From: an uncultured Prevotellaceae bacterium
GTDB taxonomy: Bacteria > Bacteroidota > Bacteroidia > Bacteroidales > Bacteroidaceae
NCBI GenBank assembly: GCA_947166655.1
Contig: CAMVFC010000014.1
Location: 1-40,200 of the forward strand
Direction: 5' to 3'
Length of the DNA stretch: 40,200 nt
Shown here: one piece after another, positions 32,696-40,200 of the stretch
Position numbering within the stretch: the stretch's first letter is position 1
Layout of the letters: each line of letters opens with the position of its first letter
Made by a program: the position numbers and the translations under genes
Notes under the pieces: generated by a model
Seen by the model: the letters and a program-made list of their open reading frames with translations, nothing else
What the model was told of the DNA's origin: nothing
Database searches by the model: none

Positions 32696-33429
32696 AGTGT
32701 CTTGATGAATTGGGCGAGGCGTGCGGCAGGGTCTTCTTCGCGCATGAACGTCTCTCCTATCAGGAATCCACGGAACCCCGCAGCACGAAGTGCTTGGATG
32801 GTCTGGGGAGCGTCGATGCCGCTTTCGCTGACGAGTAGGCAATCTTTTGGGAGACGGTCTGCCATTCGGAAACTGTTTTCCACGCGAACGTCGAAGGTTC
32901 CGAGGTTGCGATTGTTGATGCCGATGCAGTCGGCTGCCAGGTCGGCGTACGCCAATTCATGCTCGCCGTGAAGCTCCAGCAACACTTCCAGTCCTAAGTC
33001 GTGGGCCTGTTCGATAAGCGCGGCACATTCCTCTCGGCTGAGCACGGCCGCGATGAGCAGGACGGCAGAGGCTCCGCACAGGGCTGCTTCGTAAAGCTGC
33101 ATCGGATCGATGACGAAGTTCTTGTAAAGGATGGGGATGGTCACCCCCGAGCGTCGTGCTTCACGGATAAAGTCGTCGTGTCCGCCGAAGAAGTGCTGGT
33201 CGGTGAGGATGCTGATGGCAGCAGCACCCGCTTGCTGATAGCTCAGTGGTACCTGTGATGGTGAAGCGGACTCGTGAATCCATCCTTTGGAAGGAGAGCG
33301 CCGCTTGAATTCGGCAATGATGCCCGTGGAGCTGGCGAGTAACGCTTCGCGCAGCGAAGGCTTAGGTGCGCGCATCTGCGCGAGTTCCTCTTTTTTATGG
33401 GCGATGATGGTGTGGAGGATATCTGTCAT
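32692..33429 (-). CDS. trpC: Indole-3-glycerol phosphate synthase
   Basis: Closes the indole ring. ATG 33429 (MTDILHTIIAHKKEEL) gives 245 residues; an in-frame start 42 bases upstream would add a proline-rich stretch encoded by a hairpin and is unlikely. Family marks: IAEFKRRSPSKGWI with the catalytic Glu and Lys, ILTDQHFFGG, YKNFVIDPMQLYEA, LLELHGEHEL, INNRNLGTF and SESGI. It is separated from trpD by 58 bases that hold a GC hairpin, the largest gap within the trp cluster apart from the leader. Confidence 0.96.
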   Translation of the reverse strand: MTDILHTIIAHKKEELAQMRAPKPSLREALLASSTGIIAEFKRRSPSKGWIHESASPSQVPLSYQQAGAAAISILTDQHFFGGHDDFIREARRSGVTIPILYKNFVIDPMQLYEAALCGASAVLLIAAVLSREECAALIEQAHDLGLEVLLELHGEHELAYADLAADCIGINNRNLGTFDVRVENSFRMADRLPKDCLLVSESGIDAPQTIQALRAAGFRGFLIGETFMREEDPAARLAQFIKTL

Positions 33430-33448
33430 GTCGTAGGGGGGGAGGGTA

Positions 33449-33468
33449 CCCGCCGGGAAACCGACGGG
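33449..33468 (-). other. GC-rich hairpin between trpD and trpC
   Basis: In the transcript CCCGUCGG-UUUC-CCGGCGGG forms 8 pairs (one G-U) with a 4-base loop. It is not followed by a U run, so it is not a standard terminator; it could mark an mRNA processing or stability boundary. Confidence 0.45.
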
Positions 33469-33487
33469 CACACAGAAAAAAGCAGGG

Positions 33488-34486
33488 TTATGAATTCAGT
33501 TCAGCAAACTTATGGAACGTCCGAAGGGCGGCACCGCTGTCAATGCTCTCGCGAGCGATGGCGATACAATCCTCAATGCTCTTCTTTCCTCCCTCGAGCA
33601 CCTGAATGCCGAAGGCTGCGTTGGCCAGGACGATGTTCTTCTGTGCCGGCAAGGCGCGGTTCTCCAATACAGCGTCGAATATCTGTGCCGCTTCCTCCTC
33701 TGTGGCTCCGCCAACGAGTTCTTCGGGCAGTGCGATGGCAAAACCGAGGTCGGCAGGGCGGAAGATGCGTTCGTAATGGTTGGTCGTCACTTTGAAGTCC
33801 CCGGTGAGTGAAATCTCGTCGTAGCCGTCGATGGAATTGACGATGCCGTAGTCGATACCTATTTTCTGATAGACCTGATGGTAGAGGCGCATTTGGTCGA
33901 GGTTGGCCACGCCGAGCAGTTGACATTGTGGCTGGCTGGGGTTGACGAGAGGACCGAGCAGGTTGAAGATGGTCGGGAACTGCAGTGCCTTACGGATGGG
34001 TCCGACGAACTTCATGGCGCGTGCGAAGAGCTGCGCGTGGAGATAGACGATGCCAGCTTCGTCGAGCGAGCGGTTCAGACGGTCGATGTCGTCGGTGAAA
34101 CGGATGCCGTGGTGCTGAATGACGTTCGATGCTCCCGATACGGACGTGGCGGCGTAGTTGCCGTGCTTGGCTACCTTGTAGCCGGCGCCTGCGATGACGA
34201 AACACGCTGTGGTGGAAATGTTGAACGTATTCTTGCGGTCGCCGCCTGTGCCGACGACGTCGATGTAGCGTTCTGCGTTGAGCAGGGCCGGCACACCAGT
34301 CTCCAGAATGCCGTCGCGAAAGCCGAGCAGCTCGTCGACGGTGACTCCTCGCATCTGCAAGGCGGTCAGCAGCGCTGTGACCTGTTCTTTGGAGAAGGCA
34401 TCTTCGGTGATGCCGATGAGGATGCCTTTCATCTCCTCGCGGCTGAGTGTCTCGTGGTTGAGCACTTTGTTCAGAATTTCTTTCAT
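33488..34486 (-). CDS. trpD: Anthranilate phosphoribosyltransferase
   Basis: Transfers phosphoribosyl from PRPP to anthranilate. 332 residues with an N-terminal helical domain (NHETLSREEMKGIL) and the PRPP-binding GTGGDRKNTFNIST (about 82-95), followed by KHGN and the SGASNVIQHHGI block. Its ATG overlaps the trpG stop (34483-34486, ATGA), indicating translational coupling. No glutaminase domain is fused to it. Confidence 0.96.
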   Translation of the reverse strand: MKEILNKVLNHETLSREEMKGILIGITEDAFSKEQVTALLTALQMRGVTVDELLGFRDGILETGVPALLNAERYIDVVGTGGDRKNTFNISTTACFVIAGAGYKVAKHGNYAATSVSGASNVIQHHGIRFTDDIDRLNRSLDEAGIVYLHAQLFARAMKFVGPIRKALQFPTIFNLLGPLVNPSQPQCQLLGVANLDQMRLYHQVYQKIGIDYGIVNSIDGYDEISLTGDFKVTTNHYERIFRPADLGFAIALPEELVGGATEEEAAQIFDAVLENRALPAQKNIVLANAAFGIQVLEGGKKSIEDCIAIARESIDSGAALRTFHKFAELNS

Positions 34487-35046
34487 AGTTCTATCCAGTT
34501 TTTTATGATGTGTTTGCCTTCGGGAGTGAGTACACTCTCGGGATGAAATTGTATGCCGTGTATCGGTAGTGTTCTATGGCGCAACGCCATGATTTGTCCT
34601 TCCTCGCTCGTCGCCGTCACTTCGAGGCAGTCGGGGAAGCCCTCTCTGGAGACCACCCACGAATGGTATCGGCCGACCAAGAGCGGATCGTCAATGCCGT
34701 GAAAGAGAGGGTCGTCGGCGTTAAGGTGCACAGGTGTCTGGATGCCATGGAAGACGTCGGAGAGGTTTTCCAAGTGTGCGCCAAAGACTTCGCCGATGGC
34801 CTGATGGCCAAGGCAGACACCGAGCATCGGCTTTCGGCCTGCATAGTGGCGGATGACGTCGAGCAGCAAGCCTGCTTCGGAAGGGATGCCGGGTCCGGGT
34901 GAGAGAATGATGCGGTCGAACGGTTCGAGGTCGCTAAGGTGGAACTGATCGTTGCGGACGGTGGTGCACGCGGCGCCGAGTTGCTTCACCAGATGAGAGA
35001 GATTGAAGGTGAAGCTGTCGTAGTTGTCGATAATGATGACTTTCAT
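34483..35046 (-). CDS. trpG: Anthranilate synthase glutamine amidotransferase component
   Basis: Supplies ammonia to TrpE. ATG 35046 (MKVIIIDNYDSFTFNL) yields 187 residues; the open frame extending upstream is inside trpE. Catalytic cysteine in GVCLGHQAIGE, His-Glu in IQFHPESVLTPEG, and the PGPG motif LSPGPGIP. Overlaps trpE (35043-35046) and trpD (34483-34486) by four bases each, which should keep TrpE and TrpG levels matched. Confidence 0.96.
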   Translation of the reverse strand: MKVIIIDNYDSFTFNLSHLVKQLGAACTTVRNDQFHLSDLEPFDRIILSPGPGIPSEAGLLLDVIRHYAGRKPMLGVCLGHQAIGEVFGAHLENLSDVFHGIQTPVHLNADDPLFHGIDDPLLVGRYHSWVVSREGFPDCLEVTATSEEGQIMALRHRTLPIHGIQFHPESVLTPEGKHIIKNWIEL

Positions 35047-36449
35047 AGTTGTTCTGCTTCGTGAATGGCACGGCGCAGCGCACCGAGTTTGTTGTTGACT
35101 TCTTGGAGTTCGTATTCGACATCGCTCTTGGCCACGATGCCGCCGCCAGCCTGGAACCAGAGTTCGCCGCCTCGGCTGACAAAGGTGCGGATGGTGATGG
35201 CTTGGTTGAGCGAACCGTCCAGGCCGATGAATCCGATGCATCCTCCGTAGGCGCCACGGTTGTGTGGCTCGATGTCGCTGATGAGCTGCATAGCCCGAAC
35301 CTTTGGTGCGCCGGAAAGCGTTCCGGCGGGGAACGTGTCGATGAAAGAGCGGATGGGCGAGGCATCGCTGTCGAGTGTGCCGCTGACGCGACTGACGAGG
35401 TGGATAACGTGGCTGTAGAACTGCATGTCCTTGAAGAACTCCACATGCACGTCGTGACAGTTGCGGCTGAGATCGTTGCGGGCGAGGTCCACGAGCATCA
35501 CGTGTTCGGCATTCTCCTTGGGGTCGTGTCGGAGATAATCAGCGGCCCTCATATCCTCGTCGTACACCCCCGTGCGGCGGGTGGTGCCGGCGATGGGGTC
35601 GATGTAGGCGTGGAAGCCGTCGGTGGTGGTACTGATGCGGCAGTGTGTCTCGGGCGAGGAGCCGAAGATCCTGAAGCCGCCGAAGTCGAAATAGAATAGG
35701 TAAGGCGACGGGTTGATGCTTCGCAGGGCCCTGTAGAGCTGGAAGTCATCGCCTGTGAAGCGTTGGCAGAAGCGTCGCGAGAGCACAATCTGGAAGACGT
35801 CGCCCCGCAGGCAGTGACGTATGCCTCGGCGAATGTTCTCTCGATGTTCGTCGTCTGTCAGGGTCGACTGGACATCACCTTCGGTGCGGAACGTGTAGGT
35901 CGACGCAAGACGGTTCTGGCAGAGATGCCGGAGGTGGTCGAGGTGATTGTCTTCGCCCTCGGCAAGGAGCTCGATGAGTGTCATCTTGTTGTCGAAGTGA
36001 TCGAATACGATGACGTATTTATAGAGGATATAGAGCAGGTCGGGAGCGTCGTGCTCGTCGCGTGTCTCGTCCTTGACAGGAATCTGCTCGAAATAGCGGA
36101 CGGCATTGAATGTCGTGTATCCGTAGAATCCACAGTAGGCAGCGCCTTCGCCCCCGACGTGGAACTGTCGGAGGGTATGTTCGAGGACATGGGTAGCATC
36201 GTTTCCGTCGTGGCAGGGCTTTTCTTCATGTGATCCGTCGGGCAGCTCAATGCGGCTTTGTCCGTGAGCGATGGCTACGGACGCCAACGGCTGGAGGGCG
36301 ATGAAGGAGCGCGCGTTCTCGTGGCTATGATACTCGCTGGATTCCATGAGCACGCTCTGCGGGTAGAGGTCGCGCAGGCGGAGGTAAACGCTGACGGGTG
36401 TGTGCAGGTCGCCCAGAATGTGTTGTGTAGTTGTCGTGTAAGTAAACAT
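35043..36449 (-). CDS. trpE: Anthranilate synthase component I
   Basis: Converts chorismate and ammonia to anthranilate. 468 residues. The N-terminal allosteric motif LMESSEYHS (about 34-42) corresponds to the LLES tryptophan-feedback site. The chorismate-binding domain shows GSSPETHCRI, DPIAGTTRRTG, LVDLARNDLSRNC and DTFPAGTLSGAPKVRAMQLI. It lies 20 bases after trpB and is coupled to trpG by an ATGA overlap. It is presumably controlled by both feedback inhibition and the upstream attenuator. Confidence 0.96.
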   Translation of the reverse strand: MFTYTTTTQHILGDLHTPVSVYLRLRDLYPQSVLMESSEYHSHENARSFIALQPLASVAIAHGQSRIELPDGSHEEKPCHDGNDATHVLEHTLRQFHVGGEGAAYCGFYGYTTFNAVRYFEQIPVKDETRDEHDAPDLLYILYKYVIVFDHFDNKMTLIELLAEGEDNHLDHLRHLCQNRLASTYTFRTEGDVQSTLTDDEHRENIRRGIRHCLRGDVFQIVLSRRFCQRFTGDDFQLYRALRSINPSPYLFYFDFGGFRIFGSSPETHCRISTTTDGFHAYIDPIAGTTRRTGVYDEDMRAADYLRHDPKENAEHVMLVDLARNDLSRNCHDVHVEFFKDMQFYSHVIHLVSRVSGTLDSDASPIRSFIDTFPAGTLSGAPKVRAMQLISDIEPHNRGAYGGCIGFIGLDGSLNQAITIRTFVSRGGELWFQAGGGIVAKSDVEYELQEVNNKLGALRRAIHEAEQL

Positions 36450-36469
36450 AAGAGGGTAGGAGAGTAGGG

Positions 36470-37657
36470 TTATGATTGCGGTAAGTGACTTAGGTAAGTG
36501 GACAGGTCCTTATCGCCGCGTCCGCTGACCGTCAGCACGACAACGTCGTCGCTGCGGAACGAGAGCTTCGGCAGGATGGCCAGGGCGTGTGCGCTCTCAA
36601 GGGCAGGGATGATTCCCTCCAGGCGTGTCAGCTCGTAGGCGGCCTGCAACGCTTCGTCGTCGTTGATGGCTAAGACGTTTGCGCGTCCGCTCTGTGCCAG
36701 GTGAGCGTGGAGAGGACCTATGCCAGGGTAGTCGAGACCGGCAGAGATGGAATACGGCTCGGTGATCTGTCCGTCGGGTGTTTGCATGACCAGTGTTCGT
36801 GCGCCGTGGATGATGCCTGTCGTTCCGCAGTGGATGGTGGCAGCCGTCTCGCCGCTCTCGATGCCGTGTCCGCCGGCTTCGCCCAGCACGATGCGTACCC
36901 GTTCGTCGTCGAGGTAGTGAAAGATGGTGCCGGCAGCATTAGACCCTCCGCCGACGCAGGCTATCAGGTAGTCAGGGTAGTCGCGTCCTTCGTGCTCGAG
37001 GAGCTGCTCTTTGATCTCCTCAGAGATGACGCTCTGCAGGCGTGCTACCAGGTCGGGGTAGGGGTGCGGTCCCACGGTAGAACCGATGATGTAGAACGTG
37101 TCGGCCGGGTGGCAGCACCAGTCGCGAATGGCTTCGTTGGTGGCGTCCTTCAGTGTCTTGTTTCCGCTTTCCACGGGAAAGACCTCTGCGCCGAGCATCT
37201 TCATGCGCTCTACGTTGGTGTGCTGGCGAGCCACGTCGGTGGCACCCATGTAAATACGGCACGGCATGTTCATGAGTGCGCAGACGGTGGCCGTGGCTAC
37301 GCCGTGCTGTCCGGCTCCCGTCTCCGCGATGATGCGTCGTTTTCCCATTCGCTGTGCCAGCAGGATCTGCCCGATGGCATTGTTGATTTTGTGTGCTCCT
37401 GTGTGGTTCAGGTCTTCCCGTTTCAGGTAGAGTCTGCATCCGTAGCGCTGGCTCATGCGGCGGGCATAGTAGAGAGGGCTTGGGCGTCCTACATAGTCGC
37501 GCAGCAGCAGATGGAACTCGCGCTGGAAGTCTTCGCTCTGGATGATGCCGAGGTACTCTCGTCGCAGGTCTTCGACGGTCTTGTAGAGAATCTCGGGAAC
37601 GTAGGCGCCTCCGAAAGCGCCGTAGAAACCGTTTGTGTCAATGTTGTGGCTGTGCAT
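36470..37657 (-). CDS. trpB: Tryptophan synthase beta chain
   Basis: PLP enzyme condensing indole with serine. 395 residues, with the PLP lysine in HTGAHKINN (about residue 90), ETGAGQHGVA, and the phosphate-binding VGGGSNA. It has the features of the standard TrpB1 type that pairs with TrpA. It is the first structural gene of the operon, about 50 bases after the attenuator hairpin. trpA is six genes downstream. Confidence 0.97.
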   Translation of the reverse strand: MHSHNIDTNGFYGAFGGAYVPEILYKTVEDLRREYLGIIQSEDFQREFHLLLRDYVGRPSPLYYARRMSQRYGCRLYLKREDLNHTGAHKINNAIGQILLAQRMGKRRIIAETGAGQHGVATATVCALMNMPCRIYMGATDVARQHTNVERMKMLGAEVFPVESGNKTLKDATNEAIRDWCCHPADTFYIIGSTVGPHPYPDLVARLQSVISEEIKEQLLEHEGRDYPDYLIACVGGGSNAAGTIFHYLDDERVRIVLGEAGGHGIESGETAATIHCGTTGIIHGARTLVMQTPDGQITEPYSISAGLDYPGIGPLHAHLAQSGRANVLAINDDEALQAAYELTRLEGIIPALESAHALAILPKLSFRSDDVVVLTVSGRGDKDLSTYLSHLPQS

Positions 37658-37704
37658 GTTTGTGTATTGGAATGTTTGTGTAGATGTTTGTGTCTGGAAA
37701 AAGA

Positions 37705-37741
37705 AAGAAGGCCTGTCGTGAGATTTCCGACAGGCCTTCTT
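37705..37741 (-). terminator. trp attenuator terminator
   Basis: In the trp transcript, AAGAAGGCCUGUCG pairs with CGACAGGCCUUCUU: 14 perfect pairs, 9-base loop, followed by UCUUUUUCC. The loop plus 3' arm contains CUCACGAC (37715-37722), complementary over 8 bases to GUCGUGAG (37786-37793), which overlaps the leader-peptide stop codon. GCCUGUC (near 37777-37784) can also pair with the 3' arm. These offer an antiterminator when a ribosome stalls upstream. Confidence 0.85.
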
Positions 37742-37786
37742 CTTGTTTATGTCTTTGAACTTACATAGGTATGTGACAGGCTGGAC

Positions 37787-37846
37787 TCACGACTTATTAG
37801 GACTTGAGCTCTGCCACCACCAATATGTGTTCTGCATTGTTTTCAT
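37787..37846 (-). CDS. trpL: trp leader peptide with three consecutive tryptophans
   Basis: A 19-residue frame, MKTMQNTYWWWQSSSPNKS, between the trp promoter and the attenuator hairpin. The WWW run makes its translation sensitive to charged tRNA-Trp, as in classical ribosome-mediated attenuation. The stop codon lies inside the segment that can form the antiterminator, so a ribosome reaching the stop would mask that segment and let the terminator form. The ATG is only about 3-6 bases after the expected transcription start, so the peptide would be translated from a nearly leaderless message. Confidence 0.85.
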   Translation of the reverse strand: MKTMQNTYWWWQSSSPNKS

Positions 37847-37854
37847 AACGGCTA

Positions 37855-37862
37855 CAAAAGTA
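37855..37862 (-). promoter_or_regulatory. Promoter -7 box for the trp operon
   Basis: The minus strand reads TACTTTTG, matching TAnnTTTG. The predicted start is close to 37849. The leader ATG follows at 37846. Confidence 0.75.
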
Positions 37863-37956
37863 CTTAATATTTCATTACGCACCAAGTTTTTCATTAAAAT
37901 AATGCAAGAAGACACTTAAAAAAGGCAAAAAGCATACGATTTGATAGAAAATGTTG

Positions 37957-37964
37957 TACCTTTG
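37957..37964 (+). promoter_or_regulatory. Promoter -7 box for the 37995 gene
   Basis: TACCTTTG, 31 bases before the ATG at 37995, divergent from the trp promoter. It excludes the upstream in-frame ATG at 37941. Confidence 0.7.
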
Positions 37965-37994
37965 CAGCCGCAAAACAAAATCAAAAGCAGATCA

Positions 37995-38594
37995 ATGAAC
38001 ATTTATATCCGCTATTTCAATGACGAGGTTCTGGTGCAGACGGTCGAGGATGCTCTCGATTTCATCAGCGGCATCCAGGGCTTTGTCATGACTCCTCAGT
38101 TTGAAGATGACTTCCGGCAGTACGTGGAGAGCCCGATGCCCTATCCTAAAAGATATAAGGTACGCGCACGCGTGTACTTTATAGTTATTAAGACGATGGC
38201 TGCCACGCTGGAGGAGTTCAAGGCCAATGGCAAGGGCAGTGGCGAAATGACGGATGGCACCCCTATGTTCGACGAAGGCATCCGCCGCGATGTTCTGCGT
38301 CCGAAGGACCAGATACGTCTGCGGCTGAACGACGAGGTGCCCGGATGGTACGAAGGCGAAGTCTGCTTCAAGCGCGTCGTCATCAATCCTCAGACAGGTA
38401 AGTTCGACTACAAGGACACCACCTTCATCGCCCGCCTGAAGGCCCACAGCGCGCAGGACTGCTACAACCGCATCGTCGACCATCTGCGTTCGCGGACGGA
38501 CATTGACCCCAGAAGCCAGTTCCCCTCGCCCAGAGGAAAAAACTATAAGTATACTTACCTCGGTCTGAAGCCCTATGAAGAGCTTGAGGTCTAA
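37995..38594 (+). CDS. Conserved Bacteroidales protein of unknown function
   Basis: 199 residues, no signal peptide or membrane segment. It reads like a Bacteroidetes-restricted cytoplasmic family that I recognise only by its pattern: MNIYIRYFNDEVLVQTVEDALDF at the start, YPKRYKVRARVYFIVIKT at about 53-70, WYEGEVCFKRVVINPQTGKF at about 117-136, and SAQDCYNRIVDHLRSR at about 152-167, ending in a basic RGKNYKYTYLGL. No enzymatic motif. The ATG at 37995 lies 31 bases after a promoter box. The periplasmic TPR gene follows 36 bases downstream. Confidence 0.75.
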   Translation: MNIYIRYFNDEVLVQTVEDALDFISGIQGFVMTPQFEDDFRQYVESPMPYPKRYKVRARVYFIVIKTMAATLEEFKANGKGSGEMTDGTPMFDEGIRRDVLRPKDQIRLRLNDEVPGWYEGEVCFKRVVINPQTGKFDYKDTTFIARLKAHSAQDCYNRIVDHLRSRTDIDPRSQFPSPRGKNYKYTYLGLKPYEELEV

Positions 38595-38630
38595 AAACAA
38601 GAAACGATAACAACAACAAAAGTAGAAAAA

Positions 38631-40025
38631 ATGAAAGCAAAGAATCTATTTCTCGCCATAGGGCTGGCCGCCCTTACCGTCCCCGCGTGGGCACAATACG
38701 AAGGAACTACACTCGATGACCGTATCGGCCACGGCGAAGACAGTCTGGAAGTTCGCCGTAATCTGAGTATGTTCAACATGGCCATCCAGAACAGCAGCTT
38801 CGAGGAGGCATACGAAGTGTGGAAACCTATCATCGAGAAGGCTCCGTTTGCCAACCTGCGCGTCTACACCGACGGCTCGTACATGCTTCAGAGCCTGATC
38901 ACCAAGGAACAGGATGCTGCTAAGAAAAAAGCTTATTTCGACGAACTGATGAAGCTGTATGACCTTCGTCTGAAGAATCTGGCGGGGCTGAACAGTTTTG
39001 CCAAGTCACACCTGCAGGCCACTCAGGGCGATGTCGTCTATCCGAAGGCTTACTGCTACGCCGTCTACGGTCCGCAGGCCGATCCCACAGGCTACACCAT
39101 CGACCAGGCTTATGAGCATTTCGCCAAGGCCAACAAGCTGCTTGAAGAGCAGGGCGGCCGCGAGGTGAAGGGCTACATGCTCGACATCTTCTTCCGCATC
39201 AGCAATGCCAAGTATCAGGCTGACAACAATGGCTTCCGCGAGCAGTTCCTTCAGGACTATCTGGACAGCAAGGAACTCTGCGAGAAGATGCTGCAGATGG
39301 CGAAAGAGGAGACCGACCCCGCCCGCGCTCAGAAGATTGTTGCTGAGTACGACCAGCCGCTGAACAACATCGAAGGTATCTTCGCTCAGTCCAAGGCTGC
39401 CGACCGCGAGCAGATCATCGCTATCTTCGGTCCGAAAATCGAGGCCAACAAGGACAACCTGGCCTACCTGAAGAGTGCTCTCACGCTGATGGCTGCCAAC
39501 GACTGCGATGACGATCCCGTCTACTATCGTGCTGCCGAGTACGCCTATAACATTCAGCCGACGTACGAAAGTGCTATCGGTACGGCTCAGAAGTACTATA
39601 AGGACGGCAAGACCACCGAGAGCGTGAAGTACTACAACGACGCTATCGACCTCTGCCAGAGCGATGCACAGAAGGGTAACATTGCCCTGCGTGTGGCTGC
39701 CGCTATGCGTAAGGCGGGCGACTTCAAGAGTGCTTACAGCTATCTCGACAAGGCGATGGGCTACAATGCCGACCTCGAAGGCAAGTGCTACATGCAGCGC
39801 GCCAACATCGCCACGAAGGAGAAGAAGTACGCCGAAGCTAAGGCTTACTGCGACAAGGCTGCTGCTGCCGACATCACGCTCGCTGGCCAGGCGCAGCGTC
39901 TGAAGAGCAACATCCTGACCGTCGAGGCTCACAACGCCGAGTACGCTCGCCAGAAGGCTGAGTACGATCGCCAGCAAGCTGAGATCAAGGCCGAGGAAGA
40001 CTTCTGGAAGGCTGGTAAGAAGTAA
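38631..40025 (+). CDS. Exported tetratricopeptide-repeat protein
   Basis: 464 residues with a signal peptide (1-21, PAWA-Q) and helical TPR-like repeats. The clearest are at about 328-415 (AQKYYKDGKTTESVKYYNDAIDLC; RKAGDFKSAYSYLDKAMGYN; EKKYAEAKAYCDKAAAADI). It ends in a charged coiled coil (ARQKAEYDRQQAEIKAEEDFWKAGKK). Probably periplasmic scaffold. It is cotranscribed with the preceding gene and followed by a strong terminator. Confidence 0.85.
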   Translation: MKAKNLFLAIGLAALTVPAWAQYEGTTLDDRIGHGEDSLEVRRNLSMFNMAIQNSSFEEAYEVWKPIIEKAPFANLRVYTDGSYMLQSLITKEQDAAKKKAYFDELMKLYDLRLKNLAGLNSFAKSHLQATQGDVVYPKAYCYAVYGPQADPTGYTIDQAYEHFAKANKLLEEQGGREVKGYMLDIFFRISNAKYQADNNGFREQFLQDYLDSKELCEKMLQMAKEETDPARAQKIVAEYDQPLNNIEGIFAQSKAADREQIIAIFGPKIEANKDNLAYLKSALTLMAANDCDDDPVYYRAAEYAYNIQPTYESAIGTAQKYYKDGKTTESVKYYNDAIDLCQSDAQKGNIALRVAAAMRKAGDFKSAYSYLDKAMGYNADLEGKCYMQRANIATKEKKYAEAKAYCDKAAAADITLAGQAQRLKSNILTVEAHNAEYARQKAEYDRQQAEIKAEEDFWKAGKK

Positions 40026-40048
40026 GCTTCACCAAGCAATAAAGCGAC

Positions 40049-40101
40049 AGAGAGGGAGGCAGTGTCGGACAGCACGACGCGCCTCCCTCTCTTCTTTTTT
40101 T
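40049..40101 (+). terminator. Strong intrinsic terminator
   Basis: AGAGAGGGAGGC (40049-40060) pairs perfectly with GCCTCCCTCTCT (40081-40092), with a 20-base loop and TCTTTTTTT after the stem. It ends the transcript of the TPR gene. Confidence 0.88.
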
Positions 40102-40143
40102 CGACAACGAATGAGCCGAATTTGTCGAATTATCTATGGCCCT

Positions 40144-40200
40144 TAACACTTTTGCAAAAATCTCTTGGCACTTTTGCCCAAAACTCTTGGCACTTTTGCC
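40144..40200. repeat. Start of a 22-bp tandem repeat at the window edge
   Basis: CTTGGCACTTTTGCCCAAAA-type units occur about two and a half times up to the last base, period 22. Each unit has a GGCA-CTTTT-TGCC hairpin core. The period equals that of the array at 19115-19463, although the unit differs. It probably continues beyond the window. Confidence 0.55.

Noticed and set aside
35047..35241. N-terminal extension of trpG
   Set aside because: Lies within trpE; the ATGA overlap start at 35046 gives the standard N-terminus.

Overview
The window looks like chromosome of a moderately high-GC member of the Bacteroidales, most likely Prevotellaceae. Three things point there: at least ten upstream regions carry the Bacteroidetes -7 promoter box TAYYTTTG; it holds carbohydrate-degrading enzymes of pectin-using gut Bacteroidetes (PL11, GH35, GH2); and several proteins resemble Bacteroidales-specific families (HU-like/winged-helix protein, Rho with a long N-terminal insert, PIN-type toxin-antitoxin remnant). 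No rRNA or tRNA gene was recognised.

Layout. 1-3.5 kb: tail of a probable riboflavin synthase gene, glnS and a TPR protein. 3.4-11.4 kb: a long minus-strand run hisH-hisA-hisF-hisIE-ftsE-lysC-lysA-glycosyltransferase-DedA, probably driven by one promoter at 11558. 11.7-18.1 kb: a secreted rhamnogalacturonan lyase (PL11) followed by a GH35 beta-galactosidase. 18.1-23.2 kb: an accessory island with an HU-like gene whose leader is a 22-bp tandem-repeat array, an operator-like palindrome cluster, an antitoxin with a truncated PIN toxin, a probable discrete structured RNA, an EcoRI-type adenine methyltransferase, a DUF262-HNH nuclease and a small convergent ORF. 23.3-26.1 kb: a GH2 enzyme, so the island sits inside a pectin-type glycosidase cluster. 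26.2-30.2 kb: rho and an ABC-F ATPase, divergent. 30.4-37.9 kb: a secreted protein and the complete tryptophan operon trpB-E-G-D-C-F-A, preceded by a WWW leader peptide and an attenuator. 38-40 kb: a conserved protein of unknown function and a periplasmic TPR protein, closed by a strong terminator.

Most unusual points: (i) a 100-101 bp palindromic element inserted in coding sequence twice, in hisH and in the GH35 gene, read in different frames over its left arm; (ii) a methyltransferase/DUF262-HNH pair with a structured RNA that has its own promoter and terminator just upstream; (iii) a 22-bp repeat array that appears to be transcribed as the 5' leader of an HU-like gene; (iv) a trp attenuator with a nearly leaderless leader peptide; (v) period-7 inverted repeat arrays at gene ends, three of them between convergent genes. 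All base pairing, counts and alignments were done by eye; no database search was run.
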